A stretch of DNA of 54,056 nucleotides from Methanosarcinaceae archaeon (lineage in GTDB: Archaea > Halobacteriota > Methanosarcinia > Methanosarcinales > Methanosarcinaceae). The first letter of the stretch is position 1. Every line of letters begins with the position of its first letter. The position numbers and the translations under genes were made by a program. Below, in pieces: positions 34,396 to 43,965 of this stretch. Where the stretch lies: positions 1 to 54,056 of the forward strand of contig JAIPUR010000018.1 of assembly GCA_020055655.1 (NCBI GenBank), read 5' to 3'. The notes under the pieces are model-generated. The model saw only the letters and a list, made by a program, of their open reading frames with translations, was not told where the DNA came from and ran no database searches.

Positions 34396-35442
34396 ATGCG
34401 TCAAGCAATTACAATAGCAGGTACAACAATTCAGCCGGGAACCCGGAAGTCAATTGAACTTTCTATACCTAGCTTTTATACGCATACCTCAGAATCCATG
34501 CCAATTCATGTGGTACATGGGCATAAACCCGGACCGTGCCTTTTGATATGTGCTGCAATTCATGGAGATGAGATCAATGGTGTAGAGATAATCCGCCGTG
34601 TACTTGCACACAAAACTGTTAACAATCTCAAAGGTACGCTCATAGCCATTCCAATTGTAAATGTATTCGGATTTGTATCTCAATCTCGCTATTTGCCTGA
34701 CAGGAGGGATTTAAATCGTTCGTTCCCCGGTTCAAAAAAAGGCTCTATGGCATCTCGTATGGCAAATATTTTGATGGTAGAGATAATTGAACATTGTACA
34801 CATATAATCGATCTCCATACGGGAGCAATTGCCCGAGAGAATTTACCCCAGATACGTGCATGTCTGAATGATGATCCGGAAACAGAATCCTTTGCTCGTT
34901 CTTTTGGTGTTCCTGTTATGATCAATACTCAATTACGAGACGGGTCACTACGTGAAGCAGCCAGTGAAAATAATATTCCGGCACTTTTGTATGAAGCTGG
35001 CGAAGCGCTCCGATTTAATGAATTTGCAATTAGAGCAGGAGTAAGGGGTATACTTGGAGCTATGTCCCATATTGGAATGAGAGCAAAAAGTAGAAAAAAG
35101 AAGGTATATGATTCTTTTATATCCAAATCAACTCACTGGATAAGATCCTCACAAAGCGGAATTCTACGTTCAATAGTTCCTCTGGGAACTCTAGTCAATA
35201 AAGGTGACATACTGGCTTACATTAATGATCCTTTAGGTGAAATAGAAACAGAAGTCATCAGATTGGTATCTGGGATCGTTATTGGAAAAACAAATATCCC
35301 ACTTGTACATGAAGGAGAAGGCATATTTCACATAGCGCAATATCCTGAAGCAGAAGAAATTTCCAACTACATAGAATCATATCACGATGAATTTGACCCA
35401 CTTAATGAAGATACGGAAAATAAAGATGCTCCTTTGGTATGA
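34396..35442 (+). CDS. Succinylglutamate desuccinylase/aspartoacylase-family zinc hydrolase
   Basis: The 348-residue protein has the M14-like zinc site AAIHGDEINGVE (His56, Glu59), the substrate motif RDLNRSFPG and the second zinc His in IDLHTGA. A C-terminal barrel-sandwich domain (about 250-325) follows, as in COG3608. It would cleave an amide bond of an N-acyl amino acid or a glutamate tail. Its constant pairing with RimB and RimK in bacteria suggests that it removes or edits what RimK adds. It ends the three-gene operon. Confidence 0.87.
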   Translation: MRQAITIAGTTIQPGTRKSIELSIPSFYTHTSESMPIHVVHGHKPGPCLLICAAIHGDEINGVEIIRRVLAHKTVNNLKGTLIAIPIVNVFGFVSQSRYLPDRRDLNRSFPGSKKGSMASRMANILMVEIIEHCTHIIDLHTGAIARENLPQIRACLNDDPETESFARSFGVPVMINTQLRDGSLREAASENNIPALLYEAGEALRFNEFAIRAGVRGILGAMSHIGMRAKSRKKKVYDSFISKSTHWIRSSQSGILRSIVPLGTLVNKGDILAYINDPLGEIETEVIRLVSGIVIGKTNIPLVHEGEGIFHIAQYPEAEEISNYIESYHDEFDPLNEDTENKDAPLV

Positions 35443-35553
35443 CTTCTGACAATTCAATATTGAAGGGTTATCATCTTTCAATTCTGCTATTTAAGTTAAT
35501 TTGATATTCTATTGAGAGTAAAATACAATTAGAGGTTTTAGGGGGTACTATTA

Positions 35554-36612
35554 TTGTATTCAAACAAAGTTTCTAAAAAAGCAGGGTTACCACCGGGTAC
35601 ACTTGTAAGAATAGGTAAAAAATACTCTGAAGAAACTAAAATTACAGTAATAGATTATGATATTAACAGTTTTCAAGAAACTGTCATTAATGATATTGAA
35701 GATGTTTTTTCATACAAAGATAGTTCCACAATTACCTGGATCAACATAAGTGGCCTTGAAAACATAAGCATAATTGAGAAAATTGGAAAATTTTTTAATA
35801 TTCATCCACTGGTTCTTGAAGATATCCTCAATACTAACCAAAGACCAAAAGTCGATGACTTCGATGACTATCTATATATTGTCATGAAAATGGTTTATTT
35901 CAATGAAGATGGTATTGATATAACCCTTGAGCAGGTAAGTATTATTTTAGGTGAAAATTTCGTCATTTCATTTCAGGAAGTGGAAAAAGATGTATTTGAT
36001 CCTGTTCGAGAGAGGATTAGAAAAAATAAAGGTCGAATAAGAAAAGTGAAGTCTGATTATTTAGCCTACAGCCTGATGGATGCAATGCTCGACAATTATT
36101 TTTTTATACTTGAAAAAATAGGAGAATATGTTGAAGATATCAGTGAAGAATTGCTCAAAAATCCAGAAAAGAAAACGCTTCATGATATTCACTACATAAA
36201 AGGAGAGATGTTTTTTTTAAGAAGGTCTGTTTGGCCGTTAAGGGAAGTTGTTAACACTCTCAAGCGTAGTGAATCAGAATTGGTGAATAAGGAAACAGTC
36301 ATTTTTTTGAATGACCTGTACGACCACACGATCCAGATAATGGATTCAGTAGAATCATATAGAGAGATGCTTTCGGGAATGGCCGACTTATATCTTTCAA
36401 GTGTAAGCAACCGCATGAATGAAGTCATGAAGCTCTTGACAATTATAGCAACAATATTTATCCCCCTCACTTTTATTGCAGGTATCTATGGCATGAACTT
36501 TGAATACATGCCTGAATTAAAATGGAAATGGGGATATCCATTTGTTTGGATTACAATTATCTCTATTTCCAGCATAATGGTAGTTTACTTCCACAGGAAA
36601 AACTGGTTATGA
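35554..36612 (+). CDS. corA: CorA-family magnesium/cobalt channel
   Basis: The 352-residue protein has the CorA layout: an N-terminal cytoplasmic alpha/beta domain, a long helix, and two C-terminal membrane segments with the signature YGMNF (about residue 312) between them. The motif HPLVLEDILNTNQRPKVDDF is typical of the family N-domain. It forms a pentameric Mg2+ (or Co2+/Ni2+) channel. The TTG start at 35554 follows AGGGGG by 8-9 bases. It opens a cluster with DUF432 and MscS genes (11-base gap, then 4-base overlap), so the three are co-expressed. Confidence 0.93.
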   Translation: MYSNKVSKKAGLPPGTLVRIGKKYSEETKITVIDYDINSFQETVINDIEDVFSYKDSSTITWINISGLENISIIEKIGKFFNIHPLVLEDILNTNQRPKVDDFDDYLYIVMKMVYFNEDGIDITLEQVSIILGENFVISFQEVEKDVFDPVRERIRKNKGRIRKVKSDYLAYSLMDAMLDNYFFILEKIGEYVEDISEELLKNPEKKTLHDIHYIKGEMFFLRRSVWPLREVVNTLKRSESELVNKETVIFLNDLYDHTIQIMDSVESYREMLSGMADLYLSSVSNRMNEVMKLLTIIATIFIPLTFIAGIYGMNFEYMPELKWKWGYPFVWITIISISSIMVVYFHRKNWL

Positions 36613-36623
36613 ATGAGGTTTAA

Positions 36624-37337
36624 ATGAAAGATGTTTTTAGTACATACAAACCACCTTTTGATGTAAAAATTGGTGAGGTCCCTATTTCTGTTTCAGAAGA
36701 AAATGGCATTCTTATTTACAGAAGACAAGATGATGATGACATCTATGAAAAAATGATATTAAATGGAAATTCAGAGATACTGATAAACCCGATCGAGCCA
36801 GTAAACCTACCTAAAAGTCTAAGTCCATTTTTGCTTATAGAACTTGAAAAGCCATTAGTAGTTAGTCCAAAATCCAAACAAATTATTTTTTTGACATTTC
36901 CTATAGAAATAGGTGTTTTTGTTTCAGATAAGGAATTGCGAATACTTGACATATTCAGCTTCAACAATGGAAAATTCACATTGTATGGTCCACAAAACAA
37001 TGGTTTGATATGCAGATACTGGAAAAGCGAAGTATTCACATCTATTCCACAGATAAATTCACTTCACCAAGGAGCTATAGAAATAGAAATCAATAACGAT
37101 ATCAATGAATGGAGTGAGATAACACAAATAGTTTTTAATGCTTATGGCATGAAAATCTATCATGGTGATGGCAGGATTTCCATGAAAGCAAACATGAAGA
37201 TACAAAGCAGATCAATTGCTGAAACATCATTTACTTTGCTACCTACAACTTCACTATTCAAGCGGTCTGTTGAACTTTATACAGCCCGCAAAATTGCAAT
37301 TAATGTATCAAAATGTGTAATGGAGCATGGATTATGA
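36624..37337 (+). CDS. DUF432 family archaeal protein
   Basis: The 237-residue protein matches DUF432, a family of archaeal proteins of unknown function (YKPPF at the start; SPFLLIELEKPLVVSP; SVELYTARKIAINVSKCVME at the end). It is soluble and beta-rich with no signal peptide. Its ATG lies 11 bases after corA, and its stop overlaps the mscS start, so it probably works with these two ion channels as a cytoplasmic partner or regulator (inference). Confidence 0.8.
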   Translation: MKDVFSTYKPPFDVKIGEVPISVSEENGILIYRRQDDDDIYEKMILNGNSEILINPIEPVNLPKSLSPFLLIELEKPLVVSPKSKQIIFLTFPIEIGVFVSDKELRILDIFSFNNGKFTLYGPQNNGLICRYWKSEVFTSIPQINSLHQGAIEIEINNDINEWSEITQIVFNAYGMKIYHGDGRISMKANMKIQSRSIAETSFTLLPTTSLFKRSVELYTARKIAINVSKCVMEHGL

Positions 37338-38179
37338 ACAATAGCACATTTTTCCCTTACAGTTTACCCTCATTATCTGGAATTGTACTAGATGCAATAA
37401 GTGTTGTCTTAATCCTGTTCATTTCTTTAATTTTTGCTAAAGTAGCCACAATATATACTCAGCGTTCATTGAAAGAAAAAATGGAAAAAGAGCACCTCAA
37501 TATACTCAACAAAACGATCTATTATGGGATCATTACTCTTTCAATATTGTTGTTCATTTTCCCAATACTCAAAATTGAAGCATCCAGCCTTCTTGTTGCT
37601 GGTGGTGTTGTGGGTATAGTCATTGGTTTTGCCAGTCAGAGTATTGTAGGAAACCTAATTTCGGGCATTTTTCTGATGATAGAGCGCCCTGTAAAAATAG
37701 GAGACCAAATTAATATCGAGGGAAATTATGGATTTGTAGAAGATATCAATTTGGTTTCTACAATTATGAGGACATACGATGGGCTTTACATAAGAGTTCC
37801 TAATGAAACAGTTTTCACAACTAATATAGTGAATTTTGTTGCAAACTCTGCTAGAAGATTTGAATATAATGTAGGGGTCCGTTATGATGATGATGCAGAT
37901 AAGGCAATTGCCATCATCGAAGATCTAATTGAGGCACAACCATTAGCCCTTAAAAATCCTGTCCCTCAAGTTTTTGTACATGAGCTTGCAGACAATGCAG
38001 TAACCATTCTTGTAAGAATTTGGTGTCCTCCTACGGAATGGTATTCTGTAAAAATGGAAATGCTTTGGAATATCAAGAAAACACTGGAAGAAAATGAAAT
38101 TGAAATTGCATTCCCACAAAGAACTGTTTGGTTTGCAAATGAGCTTTCTTTGAAAACTAAAGATGAGAATATAAAATGA
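37334..38179 (+). CDS. mscS: MscS-family mechanosensitive ion channel
   Basis: The 281-residue protein has three membrane segments and the pore-lining helix SSLLVAGGVVGIVIGFASQS, then LISGIFLMIERPVKIGDQIN and the beta domain of MscS (NLVSTIMRTYDG, IRVPNETVF). It releases solutes during hypo-osmotic shock. ATG 37334 is chosen because it overlaps the DUF432 stop (ATGA); an in-frame ATG 21 bases upstream is less likely. The family role pairs naturally with the betaine importer in this window: one loads solutes, the other vents them. Confidence 0.92.
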   Translation: MNNSTFFPYSLPSLSGIVLDAISVVLILFISLIFAKVATIYTQRSLKEKMEKEHLNILNKTIYYGIITLSILLFIFPILKIEASSLLVAGGVVGIVIGFASQSIVGNLISGIFLMIERPVKIGDQINIEGNYGFVEDINLVSTIMRTYDGLYIRVPNETVFTTNIVNFVANSARRFEYNVGVRYDDDADKAIAIIEDLIEAQPLALKNPVPQVFVHELADNAVTILVRIWCPPTEWYSVKMEMLWNIKKTLEENEIEIAFPQRTVWFANELSLKTKDENIK

Positions 38180-38191
38180 ATTATAAGTGAT

Positions 38192-38235
38192 AATCTCTAT
38201 ATTTTGCCTCTATATTTGACACATTTATAGAGATT
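38192..38235 (+). terminator. Inverted repeat after mscS
   Basis: AATCTCTATA (38192-38201) and TATAGAGATT (38226-38235) are a perfect 10-bp inverted repeat with a 24-base spacer, 12 bases after the mscS stop, followed by a T-rich stretch. A transcript end or processing hairpin is likely. Confidence 0.5.
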
Positions 38236-38302
38236 TTCGACTTTTATATTTTTTGATGAATTTGAATTACTTTCTAAAATCCTGAATATTTTCAATTCAG
38301 AA

Positions 38303-38335
38303 TACCTATTACCCTAAAATCAGGTGCGGGATATA
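38303..38335 (+). repeat. Hairpin-like intergenic element, copy 1
   Basis: CTATTACCC followed by AAATCAGGTGCGGG and a TA-rich end matches, in reverse complement, the element at 50602-50637. The right stem arm is degenerate here (GGGATATAT instead of GGGTAATAG). It lies in the 347-base mscS-DUF1638 spacer, which otherwise holds only the inverted repeat at 38192. Confidence 0.6.
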
Positions 38336-38526
38336 TACAAGAAGAAAAAAGTGTACGGTATTTATTGCAGAGATCAAGCATTTCAAAAACATTTGAATAA
38401 ATATTGCTGGAGTATTAAAAACTGGTTTCATTTAGCAACTTCTATATAATATGTAATTTCACTCTAAATTAGAGTATCAATTTTTAGAAGTCAGAACATT
38501 TGGTAATATGCTATAGAGGTGATGGT

Positions 38527-39312
38527 GTGACAGTAATAAGTTTCGTAGCTTGTAAAATATTTGAGGATGAAATCATCCATGTTGTGGAAAATGATTCATT
38601 AATTGACAAATTGATACTTGTGGAAAATGATGATTGTGGAAGGCTGGCTGAAAAGTTAGACAATGAAGGAATTAAATATGAAATTCTTCCTCTCGAGGCC
38701 ATTCCAGTAAATCTGGATTCCAATGAATCTGACAAAATTACTCTTATAATTGATATTCTAGAACTCGCACTGCATGCTTACCCGGATGATCTCAAAAATG
38801 CTGTTTACGCTGTCACTGAAGAAATGTCTTCATATTCTGACGGTATTCTCCTTTTCTATGGTCTTTGTGGAAATGTTCTTGCAAAAACAGAAGAAGACTT
38901 AAAGGACTTATCTTGTCCTGTTCACATATTAAAAGAAAAAAACGGACAAATAATAGATGATTGCATAGGTGCAGTTCTTGGTGGTCGGGGTGCTTATCTT
39001 GAAAAACTAAGAGCATGTAGTGGCGTTGGTACATTTTTTATGACACCCATGTGGGCGGCCAACTGGCGTGAGATGATAGTATCAGCAGGCATGACTCCTG
39101 ACATTGATGATATAGAGTCATCAAAGTTTGTTTTTGAACAAGTAGGATATAAGATTGTAGCTAAAATTGACACTGGACTACGCTATGAAGAAAATTTTGA
39201 TGCTATGGTTGACGAATTCGCACAGCTATTTGATTTTGATGTAATTGAAATGGATGCCAGTCCTGAATTACTTGAGCATTGCTATTGTAAATTAAAAGAA
39301 CATGTCTCATAA
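38527..39312 (+). CDS. DUF1638 family protein
   Basis: The protein matches DUF1638, common in methylotrophic methanogens and acetogens near methyltransferase genes (FVACKIFEDEI at the start; LLFYGLCGNVLA; DCIGAVLGG; TPMWAANWREM; an acidic end with HCYC). Its role is unknown; the cysteines and position elsewhere suggest corrinoid or thiol chemistry. The frame is open from TTG 38500, but GTG 38527 with GAGG 7 bases upstream is the better start, giving 261 residues. It is a single gene here, without methyltransferase neighbours. Confidence 0.82.
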   Translation: MTVISFVACKIFEDEIIHVVENDSLIDKLILVENDDCGRLAEKLDNEGIKYEILPLEAIPVNLDSNESDKITLIIDILELALHAYPDDLKNAVYAVTEEMSSYSDGILLFYGLCGNVLAKTEEDLKDLSCPVHILKEKNGQIIDDCIGAVLGGRGAYLEKLRACSGVGTFFMTPMWAANWREMIVSAGMTPDIDDIESSKFVFEQVGYKIVAKIDTGLRYEENFDAMVDEFAQLFDFDVIEMDASPELLEHCYCKLKEHVS

Positions 39313-39570
39313 CATTTAGTTGATTTATCAATAATATATCACAGTATCACGCTTATGAAGTTTCGGTATGAAAAACTGTTACCTATCGGATCTTAAGCGT
39401 AGATCTTCAGGACAATATGTATTTGATTTAAAAGAGCGTTGTTTGAGTATCCTAACTATTAAATGACAAAATTGTTTTCATGTGAGATGAAAGAAGTAGT
39501 CTTATGCGAAGAAGTAGGATTCATTATAACTAGTATATGGATTTTTTATAGGATATAAAAAGGGGTTCAA

Positions 39571-41574
39571 ATGAATAACAGTGGTTGTACTTTCATGGAA
39601 ATCGAAAATGAATGGATAACTATGTCCGATGGTTGTAAACTTGCGGCAAAGATATGGTTACCAGAGAATGTAAATGATCAGCCGGTACCTGCCATTCTGG
39701 AATACATTCCTTACAGGAAACGTGATTTTAAAGCAGTTCGCGATTCCATGATCCACAGATATTTTGCTCAACGTGGGTATGCATCTGTCAGAGTGGATAT
39801 GCGAGGGAGTGGTGATTCAGAAGGTGTTTTGAAGGATGAATATCTGCCACAGGAACTGCAGGATGGACTGGAAACATTGGAATGGATAGCATCCAGACCT
39901 TGGTGTACAGGAAATATTGGAATGATGGGGATTTCCTGGGGAGGGTTCAATGCTCTTCAAATAGCTTCAATTGGATCGCCATATCTGAAGGCCATAATTA
40001 CGGTTTCATCTTCTGATGACCGATATAAAGATGATGTACATTATATGGGAGGATGCATGTTAACAGACAACCTCTCATGGGCATCCACTATGTTCTCTTA
40101 CAATTCACTCCCGCCAGATCCTGATATTGTTGGTGAGAAATGGAAAGATATGTGGCTTGAAAGATTAGAGGGTAGTGGTCTTTGGCTGAAGAAATGGCTT
40201 CAACATCAGAGAAAAGATGAATACTGGAAACATGCTTCTATTGCAGAGGACGAGGCCCCCATATCATGTCCGGTCTTCGCTGTAAGTGGATGGACAGATG
40301 GTTATTCCAACACCGTTTTCAGACTTATGGAAAACTTACAGGTTCCTCGTAAAGCCCTTATAGGTTCCTGGGGTCATAAGTACCCCAATTTATGTGGAGG
40401 GGACCAAGGAATTGATTTTTTGAACGAGGCTGTTATCTGGTGGGACCGATGGCTTAAGGGCATTGATAATAGCTTTGCCGATGAACCCATGTTACGTCTT
40501 TGGATGCAGGATAGTGTATCACCTCTCATCCCAAAAAGTCCTGGTCGATGGATAGCAGAGAATAGCTGGCCATCCAAAAATGTTGAACAAGAAACCTTTT
40601 TATTATCGCCGGGCAGGATCCACCTCAAAAGAACAAATATCAAAAACGAAATAACAAGCATCAGAAGTCCTTTAAGTGTTGGCCTTTTTGCAGGCAAGTG
40701 GTACTCATATTCAGAGTTAACTGACCTTCCTCACGACCAGAATGAAGAAGATGGAGGAGCCCTTGTTTTTGACACGCCTGTCCTGGAAGAAGACATTGAG
40801 ATACTTGGATGTCCAGAAGTCGAACTTGAATTGAAGTCTGATAAACCCATATCTATGATCGCCCTTCGGCTTAATGATCTGTGTAGAGAGGGAACTTCCA
40901 CAAGGATTACTTATGGACTTCTTAATCTAACACACATAGATGGTGATGAGGATCCTGAAGCCCTGGAAATAGATAATTGTTACAGGGTTAAGATAAAGAT
41001 GAATTATGTTGCACAAAATTTTCCGGCAGGAAATAAGATACGTCTGGCTATCTCAACTTCCTACTGGCCTTTTGCATGGCCAAGTCCTGAACCTGCATCT
41101 TTGACCATCAAAAGCGGAGGTAGACTAATACTGCCCGTGAGACAAAAAAGTGAACTTGACGAAAATTTACGCAGTATTGGAGAAGCAGTTTCAGCAGAAC
41201 CAATTAAAACTACACTTCTGGCTCCTGCAAAAAGAGAATGGACCGTACAGCACAATCTTGCAACAAATGAAGTAAAACAACAAATAATCAACAATGACGC
41301 GCTCTTAAAACTTGATAAGATCGATCTTGAGATGGGAAAAGAGGCCACTGAGATTTATTCATATACTAATAATGATTATAATACGGTTCGGGGAGAAGTT
41401 GAAAGCACAAGAACTCTGAAACGTGGCAACTGGAATGTCAAAACTATAACAAGAACTGTGCTTACTTCTACACCAACTGACTTTCAGATAAGAGCAACAC
41501 TTGATGCTTATTTGGGGGATGTTAGAATATTTAGTAAAAGCTGGGATGAACTCATCCCTCGTGATATGATTTGA
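39571..41574 (+). CDS. CocE/NonD-family (S15-like) acyl hydrolase
   Basis: The 667-residue protein has an alpha/beta-hydrolase domain with RVDMRGSGDSEG and the nucleophile motif GISWGGF (Ser near 122), a cap region, and a C-terminal jelly-roll domain (EDIEILGCPEVELELKSD; NKIRLAISTSYWPFAWPSPE) as in Xaa-Pro dipeptidyl peptidases and cocaine esterase. No signal peptide is seen, so it acts in the cytoplasm on an ester or amide. AGGGG precedes the ATG. The ATP-grasp gene starts 16 bases after it and is surely co-transcribed. Confidence 0.9.
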   Translation: MNNSGCTFMEIENEWITMSDGCKLAAKIWLPENVNDQPVPAILEYIPYRKRDFKAVRDSMIHRYFAQRGYASVRVDMRGSGDSEGVLKDEYLPQELQDGLETLEWIASRPWCTGNIGMMGISWGGFNALQIASIGSPYLKAIITVSSSDDRYKDDVHYMGGCMLTDNLSWASTMFSYNSLPPDPDIVGEKWKDMWLERLEGSGLWLKKWLQHQRKDEYWKHASIAEDEAPISCPVFAVSGWTDGYSNTVFRLMENLQVPRKALIGSWGHKYPNLCGGDQGIDFLNEAVIWWDRWLKGIDNSFADEPMLRLWMQDSVSPLIPKSPGRWIAENSWPSKNVEQETFLLSPGRIHLKRTNIKNEITSIRSPLSVGLFAGKWYSYSELTDLPHDQNEEDGGALVFDTPVLEEDIEILGCPEVELELKSDKPISMIALRLNDLCREGTSTRITYGLLNLTHIDGDEDPEALEIDNCYRVKIKMNYVAQNFPAGNKIRLAISTSYWPFAWPSPEPASLTIKSGGRLILPVRQKSELDENLRSIGEAVSAEPIKTTLLAPAKREWTVQHNLATNEVKQQIINNDALLKLDKIDLEMGKEATEIYSYTNNDYNTVRGEVESTRTLKRGNWNVKTITRTVLTSTPTDFQIRATLDAYLGDVRIFSKSWDELIPRDMI

Positions 41575-41589
41575 ATAGGGGGTTTTGTA

Positions 41590-42870
41590 ATGACAAAAAA
41601 TATTTTTATTGTAGGAATGGATGAATTCAATCTAGAAAAAATAAAAAATGTACCTGCAGCTAAAGATTGTAAATTTCATGCTGCTATAGATATCAATGAG
41701 ATTCGAAATGTTAATGACTTTGATATTGAGAAACTAATTTCTATTGCAGAAGAGCGCATAAATGCTGTAGATGGCAGACCTAGCGGAATAATCACTTATT
41801 TTGATTTTCCAGCTCAGGATATTGTGCCTATTTTAATAAGTAAATTTGGTCTAAAGGGTCCTGACTTTGAAAGTGTATTGAAATGTGAACATAAATTTTG
41901 GAGCAGGCTCGCACAACAAGAATGTATACCTAAGCACATCCCAACTTTTATGACAGTAGACCCATTTGATGAGAATGTTTTCAATAACATAGAAATACCA
42001 TTTCCTTTTTGGATCAAACCATTCCGATCATTTAGATCTTATTTAGCGTTTGAAATTACAAATAGACAACAGTTTAAAGTAAGTATTGAGGAGATTCGAA
42101 ATAATATCCAGTTTATCCATAGACCTTTTATGAAATTACTAGAAATGCATGAGTTACCAGACTCAATTTCTAAGATAAAAGAGAGTTGTATTATTGAAAG
42201 TTCCTTATATGGCAGACAGTGCACTGTTGAAGGCTATGTATTTAACGGTGAAATAAATTTTTACGGTGTTGTGGATTCTCTTAAAGAAAACCATTTCTCA
42301 TCATTCTCTTCCTATGAATATCCTTCCTCTTTAGAACAATGGATACAGGATAAGATAAGAGACGTTGCCACTACTTTCATAAAGCATATTAAATTTGACA
42401 ATTCTGCATTTAACATGGAGTTCTTCTATAACACTTTTACAGAGGAAGTTTATTTACTGGAAGTAAATACACGTATATCTCAATCCCATGCAGATCTATT
42501 TGAGAAGGTTCATGGCATATCTAACCATCAGGTTATGTTACAAATAGCTTTAGGTGAACACCCAACACCATTAGGAAACAATGGAAAGTTTAAATATGCT
42601 TCTAAGTTCATGCTAAGAACATTTGAAGTTGGGACTGTAGTGTCTGTTCCATCAAAAGACTCAATCGAAAAAGTAATAAAAGAAATGCCTGATACAATTA
42701 TTAGCGTGTTAGTGGAAGAAGGACAAGAACTTGAACAACTTGAACTTCAGGACAGTTATAGTTATGAACTCGCTGAAATTTATATAGGAGGCAACAGCAG
42801 ATCTGAACTCAAAGAAAAATATGATCGTGCGCTTGACATGCTAAATTTCAAGATTCAGAATACTCTTTAA
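41590..42870 (+). CDS. ATP-grasp ligase of unknown substrate
   Basis: The 426-residue protein has the ATP-grasp pattern: a Rossmann-like N-domain (FIVGMDEFNLEKI), PFPFWIKPFRSF as the ATP-binding strand and loop, ESSLYGRQCTVEGYVFNG, and the Mg-binding FNMEFFYNTFTEEVYLLEVN followed by TRIS. This is the carboxylate-amine ligase or biotin-carboxylase-like arrangement. GGGGG lies 7 bases before the ATG. Coupled to an S15/CocE-type hydrolase, it may make, and the hydrolase break, an amide-linked small molecule (inference). It ends 24 bases before a 9-bp target duplication. Confidence 0.82.
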   Translation: MTKNIFIVGMDEFNLEKIKNVPAAKDCKFHAAIDINEIRNVNDFDIEKLISIAEERINAVDGRPSGIITYFDFPAQDIVPILISKFGLKGPDFESVLKCEHKFWSRLAQQECIPKHIPTFMTVDPFDENVFNNIEIPFPFWIKPFRSFRSYLAFEITNRQQFKVSIEEIRNNIQFIHRPFMKLLEMHELPDSISKIKESCIIESSLYGRQCTVEGYVFNGEINFYGVVDSLKENHFSSFSSYEYPSSLEQWIQDKIRDVATTFIKHIKFDNSAFNMEFFYNTFTEEVYLLEVNTRISQSHADLFEKVHGISNHQVMLQIALGEHPTPLGNNGKFKYASKFMLRTFEVGTVVSVPSKDSIEKVIKEMPDTIISVLVEEGQELEQLELQDSYSYELAEIYIGGNSRSELKEKYDRALDMLNFKIQNTL

Positions 42871-42894
42871 AACCAGTATAAATCTTTAATTTAG

Positions 42895-42903
42895 AGGATT
42901 TCG
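42895..42903 (+). repeat. Left 9-bp target-site duplication
   Basis: AGGATTTCG directly precedes the left inverted repeat of the IS element and recurs exactly at 43957-43965 on its other side. Confidence 0.75.
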
Positions 42904-43956
42904 GGCTCTGTAGAAAACCGATTTTCCATTTTATTTTAGCACAATAATTTAAAAAGGATTAATCCCCTGAGTATTACTTACCACAAGAAAACACAAAGGG
43001 GATGATTGTGTTTGTTCCAGATTGGAAATCTGCAACTCCCATTAAATATTTGATTTAATGGCATTTCTAATAAGTACTTAAAGTTTGTTGATACAGCACT
43101 AGATGTATCAGGAAACTCACATCTCCAGATTTTTATATTTGTAAGTATTCTAAAAGAAAATATACTCAGCACCCGCTCATGACATTGGTTTTGTTGAAAG
43201 AATATCTTGATGAGGATTATCGAGATATTATAGAAATAGTTGAATTAATGGACAAAGTTAAAGCAAGAATCGGACTTAGACAGGTTCCACACTTTACTAG
43301 ACTTCACAAATTCATTACAAGATTAAGTTTCTATATATTTTGCTGGATTGCTCAAACAAACACTAAAACTATTCTATTCCCATGGTGAACAAATAGAAAT
43401 TACCGCCATTGATTCAAGTGGATTTTCTAGTGGCCACTGTAGCTATTATTATTCTTGGAGAACATGAAAGAAACGAAGATCTTTCTTAAAAACCAGTATA
43501 TCTGTTGATACTGTAAAGTTCATTGTTACTGGTTTCAAGATATCAGGTAAGCCTATGCATGATGCAAAACATGCATTGGCATTGCTAAAGCAATGTCACA
43601 AAACTCGCAGATCAAAGTGCTATGTAATGGATAAAGGGTACGATTCAAAAGATATACATTCATTAACAAGAGAGCAATTGAAAGCCATAGCCATCATTCC
43701 TTTAAGAAAGACAAAAAGGAAGAAGATCAAAGGAAAATACCGCAGAAAAATGGTATGGGAATTTGATGAAGAATTGTACCATAAAAGAAATCTGCTTGAA
43801 ACAATTTCTCTGTTCTGAAAAGGAAATATTGGGAAGAAGTAAAGACAAAAAAATACTGGAATCAAGTCAAAGAAGTCAAATTTAAGTTGTTAGTACATAA
43901 CCTTGACAGATATTTCAAGGTTATATTTGTTATTCAAATGAGGATTTCTACAGAGC
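42904..43956 (+). mobile_element. Degenerate IS4/IS5-type insertion sequence (1053 bp)
   Basis: The ends are inverted repeats: left GCTCTGTAGAAAACC (42905-42919) and right, reverse-complemented, GCTCTGTAGAAATCC (43942-43956), with one mismatch in 15. The flanks carry a perfect 9-bp direct repeat. Inside lies a broken DDE transposase on the plus strand. One extra G at 42904 makes the left boundary uncertain by one base. A 9-bp duplication is as in the IS903-like group. Confidence 0.85.
43080..43920 (+). pseudogene. Broken DDE transposase of the IS element
   Basis: Joined frames give KYSKRKYTQHPLMTLVLLKE, IIEIVELMDKVKARIGLRQV, then [20 protein letters not shown] with the first catalytic Asp, a TGA stop after SWRT (near 43468), VDTVKFIVTGFKISGKPMHD, CYVMDKGYDSKD with the second Asp, and LYHKRNLLE, the Y-xx-R-xxx-E signature with the catalytic Glu. 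A further stop and frame change near 43818 is followed by [14 protein letters not shown]. Several stops and frameshifts make it inactive. The boundaries given are approximate. Confidence 0.85.
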
Positions 43957-43965
43957 AGGATTTCG
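43957..43965 (+). repeat. Right 9-bp target-site duplication
   Basis: AGGATTTCG follows the right inverted repeat directly and is identical to 42895-42903. Confidence 0.75.

Noticed and set aside
43466-43470. TGA inside the transposase as programmed recoding
   Set aside because: Further stops and frameshifts elsewhere in the same gene show ordinary decay.
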